The position numbers and the translations under genes are program-made. From Labia minor (Eukaryota; Arthropoda; Insecta; Dermaptera; Spongiphoridae): 64,000 nt of DNA. The stretch is taken from the NCBI GenBank assembly GCA_963082975.1, contig OY720348.1, positions 68,783,719 to 68,847,718 of the forward strand, read 5' to 3'. The notes beneath the pieces were generated by a model, which did no database searches, was not told where the DNA came from, and saw only the letters and a list, made by a program, of their open reading frames with translations. This document shows, piece by piece, positions 56,001-64,000 of the stretch. Each line of letters starts with the position of its first letter. Within the stretch, counting starts at the first letter, position 1.

Positions 56001-56127
56001 TATTTTTTAAAATAAATAAAATTTTGTATTAAAATTTTAGTACATATTATAAAATATTATTAGAAGGTAAATAATATTTTTATATGAAATCTTAGATATA
56101 GATAATCAAAGTAAAAGAGTTGAGATG

Positions 56128-56167
<40 letters not shown>

Positions 56168-56392
56168 GTATTATCTTATATCTTATATTATACTAGCAAA
56201 TATTGTATATTTACTAGTATACATATATATATATATATTTGTATATTTGAAATATTAAACCGCTCAAAAGATTTTTTAAAAAATTCCCACAATAGGAAAA
56301 TCGATCTGTTTTGGTTCCAGCCTCGGAAAAAATCATCTTTATTTAGTTTTTTCTTAATTTAAAATAGGAATTTTAATAATAAAAACATTGGC

Positions 56393-56926
56393 GCAGGGCA
56401 ACGCCGGATAGTGGTTCCTTAAATACAAAATATTGTAAATAAAATAAAATTAAAAATATTTTGTAATCTAATTACGAAATATTTATTATGTTATATCCAC
56501 AGGCCATACTTTTCCATCTTTCAGTGCATTAATACGTACGTTTAAGGGTTGTATGTTTTATGACTATTTTATTTTTAATTTATGTTCTTTTAAATGATTT
56601 GAAATTGTTTCCTCTATTTTATCATTTATTTATTTTAAATAATAACCTTCATCTTAAATATTCATTGTTCATAAGGAATAACTTTTTTAAAGTACCGAGT
56701 CTCAGCTACAGGATATATCTATAAAACCTCAGACTTTTTGTAAATTCTTAAAGGAGAGGGAAGGAGAGCGCCTATAAGTCTGTTGCCGGAAAGCGGAATA
56801 AAGGTGTTCTATAATCAGTAGAACAGATTTTTTTCAACCTTTATCTTGATTTTTTTGATCCAAGACCGCTACTTTTTAACTTCAATTAAGTATATATTTA
56901 TATATAATATTGTACTGTTTTAATAA

Positions 56927-56964
<38 letters not shown>

Positions 56965-57013
56965 TTTTAAATTGATTTTTAAAATAATAATTTTTTTATT
57001 TATTTAATAGCAT
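56393..57013. repeat. Inverted duplication, right arm (HINE-B, SINE fragment, TA tract)
   Basis: HINE-B (plus strand, 56,255-56,700, with CCACAGGCCATACTTTTC) is followed by the minus-strand SINE body (56,770-56,880), a (TA)n tract (56,930-56,962) and TTTAATAGCAT. The whole mirrors 49,490-49,970. Confidence 0.65.
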
Positions 57014-57419
57014 TAAGGGTAATATATATATATATATATATAGATATTATGCCCAATTTTTTACTAATTCTGTGTTTTAATTCAAATAACTCTCACCAAA
57101 TGAATTTTAATTTGAAATTAATATTGCGATTAATTATTTGACTGAGAAATCTGTTTAATGGATTAACTAGTGACTAATAAATAATAGCATTTTTACTCAT
57201 TCACAACCCCTATAATTAACAAATTCTCCAAAATAATTGCATAAGAATTGCTTACGAGGCGACATCGTTAATAGCAGGCAATTAAATCAACCTTGCTGGT
57301 GCGGGGGGAGGAGGGGGGAGGGGACTTTATATGTATCTACTTCAATGTATAACGTGCAAAGTTGTATTGCTATTGAAAAACAAACTTTTTGTTATTTAAC
57401 AAGAAAGATTGTCTGTCGA

Positions 57420-57720
57420 GTGGGGTGGAAGGAGGAAGGGGAGGGGGTAACCAACCGGGACAATAGGATGACCTCCTGTCCTTGGTACGGCCACCATTCA
57501 ATAGCTGCTCTCCTTTCGTTCCTAAACGGCTGCTCAATTTGCTTTTGTATTGTGCCACTCGGCTTATCTCCCAATCAAAACACAAAGCGACCAGGGGGCA
57601 TAATGGAACCGAAAATGATACAATCTTTAGAAACGGGCTCCATTGCTCGCCAATTTTGTTATTAGAAACGAGCAGACAAGACAATTCAATCGAAATCATT
57701 ATACATTTCCTTTAATTAAC
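57420..57720. promoter_or_regulatory. Candidate conserved island
   Basis: Complex block with overlapping frames on both strands, none recognisable. The overlap itself argues for compositional open frames and against a gene. Flanked by G-rich low-complexity DNA (57,300-57,322; 57,775-57,793). 57,020-57,420 is otherwise unassigned. Confidence 0.3.
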
Positions 57721-57878
57721 TCTTTAACTTTTTAGTAACCTTAATAAAATCGCCGTAAAAGGCAAGAGAAGATGGGGAGGGGGGGGGGGTGGAAAAATTA
57801 TAATTGTATGGAAGAATGGAACCATTCAACCTACTCCTCAACTTTTTAAAGAATTTTTAAGATTAAGGAATAATCATT

Positions 57879-58608
57879 ACTATCTCGCCAGAGATAGTAT
57901 TGCGATTACGAAAATTTTCAATTTCGAGATTTTGATGTTTTTTTACGTTTTCATGGTCCCTGAGTCATTTTCATTAAAGTTAAAAAAAATGTGTGTGTGT
58001 GTGTGTGTGTAGACAAGATTACGCAAAAACGGTTTGAGCTAGAGTCATAAAATTTGGTACATGGGCATTATTCAAAATTTGTAGTTTTCTATCTTTTGAG
58101 AAATGAAGCTCAACCGGAAGTGGGTCATTACCTACCAAGTTCTGATTTTTTTTTCCTCTAAAGTGACCGTAAAAATAAATATAGATGTTTGATAGTTTTT
58201 CAAAACATGATTAAAAATTGTATAAAACTGCTATATATAGAATTTCAGCTTGATTGAATCGCTGGAAAGTACAGGAATTAATTTTTTAACACGTTGACTG
58301 CCATCACGCACCAGCACGTGGGGTGGTGTCATCAACCAAGACCCAAACACACGGTGGTTTAATAAATATTATTTATTAATTTTAATTTATAATTGATTTA
58401 ATTAAATTTAATTTAAATATAATATATGTGTTAATTAATCCAATTCAAAGTTGCGAGATAGTCGAATGGAGCCCCTCCAGAGTTTTTAGAAAAATGTTTC
58501 ACAATCCTTTTTCAGAATTGTTTCAGTTAGAAAAATAAATATAGATGTTTGATAGTTTTTCAAAACACACATGATTAAAAATTGTATAAAACTGCTATAT
58601 ATAGAATT
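57879..58608 (+). mobile_element. HINE-A element plus duplicated internal fragment; left arm of an inverted repeat
   Basis: It runs from ACTATCTC-GCCA-GAGATAGT (57,879) through (GT)n to GCGAGATAGTCGAATGGAGC with CCTCCAG at 58,480. After 57 bp of flank (58,481-58,537) an internal HINE-A piece is repeated (58,531-58,608 matches 58,175-58,247). 58,018-58,537 is the reverse complement of 59,421-59,942. Confidence 0.75.
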
Positions 58609-58849
58609 TTTTTAATATGTAGACCCATGATATATTTTATTAATTAATTAAATTAATGGGAAACAACCGAGTTGTACAACTTCAAAAACTAGCGATGCTA
58701 TTTTGGACATTTGTCTGAAAAAGAGATTGATTTTTGATTTGTGTTGAAGGAGCTAAGAATTTGATTTTGTTTTGTTTTTGTTTTATTTGAAAATTGACGT
58801 GGAATCACTTTTTCCATTACAGTGTTATTTGACCCCCGTGGTTATCTTC

Positions 58850-59180
58850 AACTATGACATTACATTATTGTTTTGTCTTATTTTAGTAAACAAGCGAAGT
58901 GGATTTTTGTCATTGTCTTCCTTTCTACCCTCCTACGTCCTGTTGCAACATTCGAAATAGAGTTGAGCTAATAAATTACCAATGACTTGCTGTTGGGAAA
59001 AACAAGTGCTTTGTGATGGCGGGTTCCCAGAGATGTTGACCAGGGGCCCCATTCCCGGGGGCTCCATTGCCATAGAGTGCTAAGCAGCCTCCTTCGAAAT
59101 GTGATTGTTCCAACAGAAGACCAGCAGCCGTGGCTAATTGTCCCTAATAAAACTATTATTTTTTCTGATACATTCATGTT
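58850..59180. promoter_or_regulatory. Candidate conserved island in the spacer of an inverted repeat
   Basis: Complex repeat-free block with GGGGCCCCATTCCCGGGG and TGGCTAATTGTCCCTAAT. The minus-strand frame has no domain. Role inferred. Confidence 0.35.
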
Positions 59181-59420
59181 TTACGGGAATTGATGGTTAT
59201 TTTCTAAAAAAAAAAACAAAAAAAAAAAACAATTCGGATTGTCCATAGAGCAGTATAATTGACATTCACAACGTATAGAAAAAAGAATTTCCATCTGCAT
59301 AGAAACATTTATCCAAAAAAGAAAACTCCTTCATTTTTTCCTGTGTATATCATTTTATTTAAATTTTAAATAAGAAATTAATTGAATAAATGAGAATTTT
59401 AGGATTTAATAGATCTGTAA

Positions 59421-59942
59421 TATTTTTCTAACTGAAACAATTCTGAAAAAGGATTGTGAAACATTTTTCTAAAAAAATCTGGAGTGGGTCCATTCGACTA
59501 TCTCGCAACTTTGAATTGGATTAATTAACACATATATTATATTTAAATTAAATTTAATTAAATCAATTATAAATTAAAATTAATAAATAACATTTATTAA
59601 ACCACCGTGTGTTTGGGTCTTGGTTGATGACACCACCCCACGTGCTGGTGCATGATGGCAGTCAACGTGTTAAAAAATTAATTCCGGTACTTTCAAGCGA
59701 TTCAATCAAGCTGAAATTCTATATATAGCAGTTTTATACAATTTTTAATCATGTGAAAAATAATCAAACATCTATCTTTATTTTTACGGTCAGTTTAGAG
59801 GAAAAAAAATGAAAACGTGTTGGGTAATGAATGGTCCTCTTCCAAATGAGCTACATTTCTCAAAAGTTGATAGAAAACTACGAATTTTGAATAATGCTCG
59901 TGCACCAAATTTCATTATTTTAGTTCAAACCGTTTTTGCGTA
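59421..59942 (-). mobile_element. HINE-A element, right arm of an inverted repeat
   Basis: It shares with 58,018-58,537 the element body, rare variants (the same extra base in the CGATTC/ACTTTC region) and the non-element flank AGAATTGTTTCAGTTAGAAA in reverse complement. The 5' part beyond CGTTTTTGCGTAATC is absent. Confidence 0.75.
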
Positions 59943-59944
59943 AT

Positions 59945-60435
59945 CAATTAATTCATTTATAAATTTATGTATATAGTAAGATTATATGTACCTCTATAAT
60001 TACAATTTATAGGCGAGTGATTTAACAGCCATAGATAGTTATTCCATTAATTAAAGTGAATAATTAAAATAGTTATTAATTACCTAACAACGCAGATTCA
60101 GGTTACCTGGCGTCTTGTCATATTCACTAATCAATGCATACTAAATATTAAAAAAAGATTTATTTTTTTATTTTATTTATTATTATTATTATTTTTCCAA
60201 AGAAATTGCTTATCAATAGAAATTCCTTTCTCATTATCAGACATTACTATTATTTTTAACATTAATAATAAAAAATAATTATAAAAAATATGAAATAGAA
60301 TTTATTTTTAAAAGATAAAATCTCTTGTCTTTTGTTTATTATTTATAAAATTATTATTTTTTTTTTTTTTTTTTTTTTTTTTCAAAGAATTGGCCAAATT
60401 GCTTATCGCTTGAAGTTCAATGGAAAAATGGAAAA
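59945..60435. other. A+T-rich DNA with poly(T)
   Basis: T-run of about 25 near 60,357-60,382. Nothing recognised. Confidence 0.5.
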
Positions 60436-60439
60436 AAAT

Positions 60440-60685
60440 AATGGTCCTCTTCCGAATGAGCTACATTTCTACAAAAGTTGATAGAAAACTACGCATTTTG
60501 AATAATGCCCGTGTACCAAATTTCATTATTCTAGCTCAAACCTTTTTTGCGTAATCTTGTCTAGATACACACACACACACACAGACATTTTTCTCAACTT
60601 AGTGAAAACGACTCAGGGACCTTCAAAACGTATAAAAACATCAAAATCTCGACATCTAAAATTTTCATGATCGCAATAGTAAAAA
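60440..60685 (-). mobile_element. HINE-A, 5' part only
   Basis: From GGTCCTCTTCCGAATGAGCT through CTCAAACC and (AC)n (60,569-60,582) to GATCGCAATAGTAAAAA. The 3' half is missing. Confidence 0.65.
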
Positions 60686-60689
60686 CCAT

Positions 60690-61190
60690 CAATAACTATA
60701 AAGATTTAGTTTATATATATATATATATATATATAAAAATCATAAAAGTAAAATTATATAAATGTATTAAATATCACTAATATAAATTAGAGATCCTGAA
60801 ACCAGCCGAATACAGGATAATAGTAAATTAATATCCAGTCTGATACGGTATATTAAAAACAACAATAATTCAGTAAATATATACGTTTTTGTGATGTAAC
60901 TATTAAGAAAATGAGTTTTTAACTACGGCGGCTCATATAGCTTTAAAAGTTATTGACATTATTGGCTTTTACAACTAGTCGTCCATTTATGAAGCCACCT
61001 CCATCCAATTTACATCAGCTCCCAATTCCCTAATTTTACAAACGCACATTCAAAATATCATAAATGAATTTTGTATTATCTATATTTGTATATATTTGAA
61101 TATATAATGTAAAATCATTTAATAAAAAGTATAAAATAAAACGTTTTGTATAAAAATGAATTGAGTTCAATTCTCACCAAATTTATTGAT
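60690..61190. other. Unassigned A+T-rich DNA with TA microsatellite
   Basis: (TA)n near 60,714-60,735. 60,900-61,050 is slightly more complex. Confidence 0.5.
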
Positions 61191-61500
61191 TGTCGATAAT
61201 GTGAATTGAAAACAATTAGCAATGAGAAAAAACGAGCCGTTAAATCGATTCTCTTCTCGAAGGGTGTTTTCTTTTTCTTTTTGTTTTTTTGTTTTTTTTT
61301 TTGTCACCTGAACTCAAAGTGAAATCGGAGGAAGCGGATATGTGGGGTGGCTGTTTTCTCTGAGTCTGGGTCACTAAGCGTCAATAAATCCAAGTCGTTT
61401 CAAAAATCAATAAATCAAACCCGCGATTTGTTTCGGTATGATTGATGATGATGTAATTATGATAAATAATTAGTAGGATTTCAGAGCTGCCGGCTTCCAT
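61190..61500. promoter_or_regulatory. Candidate conserved island with Exd/Hox-like sites
   Basis: Complex block (broken by a T-run) containing TCAATAAATCC, TGATTGATGATGATG and TAATTATG close together (61,380-61,470); TGATTGAT is a Pbx/Exd-type core. Role inferred. Confidence 0.35.
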
Positions 61501-61721
61501 TTTTTTTTTTTTAATATAACATTTAGAAAATATAATATAATATTACAAATGGAAAAGGAAATGAAGAATGGTGCATTGAAATGTCATTTTGGGTGATTAA
61601 AAGGGTGGCTTCATCCAAAAAACGGCTTGGCTAGAAAAATTCATGAAATCGAGAAAAATTAATCAAGCGGCGTTCACTTTGAATTATCACCTTCCAAGTA
61701 TGGAGGATGAAATCATGCTAA

Positions 61722-61764
<43 letters not shown>

Positions 61765-61772
61765 CCTCTCTC
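61722..61772 (+). repeat. (CT)n microsatellite
   Basis: About 20 or more CT units with minor interruptions; long serine/leucine frames here are artefacts of it. Confidence 0.95.
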
Positions 61773-61901
61773 TTTCTACAAACGATCATTCCTCTACAAC
61801 ATTTGCAATTCTTGGATATTCTGATTTACATAAAAATATATAAAAAACAAAAAAAATTCTGAAGATATTATGAAAAAGGAAACGCATTCAATTCTCTAGA
61901 A

Positions 61902-62186
61902 CAGTGATTCTCAACCTTTTTTTTTACCGCGGCACACTTTTAACGGTTTATAAATTGGGCGGCACACAAAGAAAAAGATGAAAAAGTGTAAAAGTTTACC
62001 ATATTGAAAAAAAGTGGTCCCAAAAACGGTTTAACTTTTAAGAACCATATTGAAAAAATTTAGGAAGTTGGAAATGTTTAGGGTTTTTTTACCGCGGCAC
62101 ACTTTTAACGGTTTAAAAATTTGGCGGCACAAAAAGAAAAAAGATGAAAAAGTGTAAAAGTTTACCATATTGAAAAAAGTAGTCCC
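61902..62186 (+). mobile_element. hAT-type MITE, duplicated inside, right end missing
   Basis: It begins CAGTGATTCTCAACC like the MITE at 28,895. The block TACCGCGGCACACTTTTAAC to TTTACCATATTGAAAAA is present twice (61,924 and 62,090). The right terminal repeat is absent. Confidence 0.75.
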
Positions 62187-62251
62187 GAAAAAAATAGAAA
62201 TAGTTTAGAATAATTTATAAATTTAGTTTAAAAATGAACTTCAGTGAAACC

Positions 62252-62520
62252 CAGTGGTGTATTGGGAGGGGAACGCGGGGGAACGACGTTCCCTTACCTT
62301 TTTTCAGAACCGGAAAGTGTTCCAGTACTTTTTCATGTCCCGACAACTCTCACTTAAATCTACTGTTAGAATTTCTTTTTTTGTATTCGTTAATATTTTG
62401 TATAGTAAGAACAAGAAAAAATAAAAACTTATATGGAAAAAAATAGTATGCTGAAAATAGGACATTTTTTGCTCCCACTAAACGTTCCCCCTTACTTCTT
62501 ATTTTACCAATACATCACTG
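62252..62520. mobile_element. hAT-type MITE with near-perfect target duplication
   Basis: Ends CAGTGGTGTATTGG and CCAATACATCACTG (13 of 14 complementary). Flanks GTGAAACC / ATGAAACC match at 7 of 8 positions. Relative at 41,207. Confidence 0.85.
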
Positions 62521-62529
62521 ATGAAACCA

Positions 62530-63088
62530 TAGAGAAAAAGAATCGATATAACCAAAAAAAAAGTATATTTATATTATAATGAAAAATTTAAAAAATTCTG
62601 ATGATGATGATAAATAAAATGAATTTAAAATTATTAATTGGAAAAAACAAAAAAAAAAAAAAAAAAACAAAAACAAAAACAAAATGTATAGTATATTTTT
62701 TAAAAAGAAATTTATGTATTAAAAATAAAAATAGTTAATACCCCGACCTTTTAAATATTTTAAACGAGTGAATTAATGATAGAACATTTGAAAAATTTAT
62801 CAATATATATTAAAATATCCAAATTAATATTTCAATTCAGTGAAGAGAAAGAGATAAATCGAAAAAATAAATTTTTTTCAAAATGGACAATTTGAAAATT
62901 ATAGTTTCCTTCCAATTCATTTTTAGTATATTTCATTTTAAAATTAAAAATAAAATAAATAAAACTAAAACAATTGTTTTTTTGTCTTTATAACGTATTG
63001 ATTTGGATATTAATTTTGATAAAAGTAATTAATTAATTAATTTAATTAATCAGCTTAAAAACTCCCTAAAAAATTAATTCTATGCACA

Positions 63089-63127
<39 letters not shown>

Positions 63128-63195
63128 TTTTTCTAGTATAATAGACAAATAAATAGATATAGTTATAATTTCAAACATTATTTGAACATGTAAAA
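62530..63195. other. A+T-rich region with TA microsatellite
   Basis: (TA)n near 63,092-63,123. Nothing else recognised. Confidence 0.6.
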
Positions 63196-63197
63196 AA

Positions 63198-64000
63198 TCT
63201 GGAGTGTCTCCTCTTGGCTATCTCGCAAATTTGAATTGGATAATCAAGCTTTTTCTCAATTAAAATTATTTTCTAACCGATCATAGGATTTAAGGTTTTT
63301 AACATAATTTTCGCTGATAACATTTTATTGCAAAAAGGCTTTAAATTTATGATATAGCATTTGTTTTCAACTGCTTTTAGCTGCATTGAACTTTAATCAT
63401 AGTTTTGAAAAAAATTAAATACATTACCAGGTACTCAACGGGGACGTAGCAATGGATGTTCCCATTACATCTTTTATATGCGATGTTCAATGTGTTTACA
63501 ATTCAATTACATACATCGTATATTTAGATGGATAGTGTAATTTGAATATGTATTAAACACCTTAACACGCGCGTGATTGGCAATTAATGTGTTAAATAAT
63601 TTAAAAAATTAATTCCGGTACTTTCAGCGATTCAATCAAGCTGAGATTCTATATATAGCAGTTTTATACAATTATTAATCATGTGAAAAATGATCAAACA
63701 TATATCTTTATTTTTACGGTCACTTTAGAGGAAAAAAAATCAAAACGTTGTAGGTATTGATCCTCTTTTAAATGAGCTACATTTCTAAGGAGTTGATAGA
63801 AAACTACAAATTTTGAATAATGCCCGTATACCAAATTTCATTATTCTAGCTCAAACCGTTTTTGCGTCATCTTGTTTACATACATACACACATTCACACA
63901 CACACACAGACATTTTTCTCAACCTTAGTGAAAATGATTCAGGAACCTTCAAAACGTATAATCTTCTTAGGTATTATAGAAGTATTTCTCTGATTGAAAA
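63198..64000 (-). mobile_element. HINE-A element interrupted by unassigned DNA, running off the window
   Basis: 63,198-63,247 is a 3' end (CTGGAGTGTCTCC, GCTATCTCGCAA). After about 310 bp of unassigned sequence, HINE-A resumes at 63,565 (GCGCGTGATTGGCA) and runs to (AC)n and the alternative 5' end CTTAGGTATTATAGAAGTAT at the window edge, as at 55,960. Confidence 0.65.

Noticed and set aside
57237-57715. Frames open on both strands
   Set aside because: Mutual overlap and lack of motifs suggest compositional openness.
61643-61843. Serine/leucine-rich frame
   Set aside because: Encoded by a (CT)n microsatellite.
1-64000. CRISPR arrays, bacterial operons, prophage
   Set aside because: The direct repeats seen are satellites, microsatellites or transposon duplications; composition and gene content are animal nuclear.

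Overview
The window is animal nuclear DNA, most likely arthropod and perhaps insect. It is very A+T-rich (about 70% or more by eye). It carries a spliced gene for a tandem C2H2 zinc-finger protein, plus mariner, hAT, pogo-like, non-LTR, tRNA-derived SINE and Helentron-like repeats. There are no operons, bacterial signals, CRISPR arrays, rRNA or intact tRNA genes. The organism call is inference from transposon content.

Only one convincing host-type gene is visible: a two-exon gene (18,737-20,184, +) for a 425-residue protein with one C2HC-type finger and twelve 28-residue C2H2 fingers. Its main exon has no in-frame ATG, so it is read only by splicing from a short first exon. The last finger unit is broken by a one-base deletion, and decayed finger units lie further downstream.

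Most of the rest is mobile DNA. (i) A hAT transposon of the BED-finger/GTF2IRD2-like type is present as two related copies (about 1.16-6.30 kb and 34.82-39.24 kb). Both carry the same nested insertions; the second copy lies inside another repeat. (ii) Four families of short non-coding repeats, here called HINE-A, -B, -C and -D, fill much of the window. A, C and D share one architecture: a short motif at the 5' end, its reverse complement near the 3' end, then a terminal hairpin, with an internal microsatellite in A, C and D. This is the layout of non-autonomous Helentron-associated elements (HINE/DINE-1 type). (iii) There are five mariner-type remnants, several hAT and pogo-like MITEs (some with target-site duplications), tRNA-headed SINEs, one LINE 3' end, a foldback element and tandem repeats.

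Between the repeats lie about fifteen islands of complex, higher-GC, repeat-free sequence that do not look coding (for example near 0.2-0.5, 22.1-22.4, 25.1-25.4, 30.1-31.0, 44.6-45.0, 54.6-55.2 and 58.9-59.2 kb). Two contain palindromes of paired Sox-type ACAATG/CATTGT sites. The simplest reading is a regulatory landscape (gene desert or very long introns) of a developmental gene lying outside the window. This is inference and needs cross-species alignment.

The most interesting structures are the shared HINE architecture, the loaded hAT copy that landed in a HINE-A element, a hairpin whose loop is inverted between two copies, a tandemly triplicated HINE-A 3' end, and two large inverted duplications at 58.0/59.9 and 49.5/57.0 kb.
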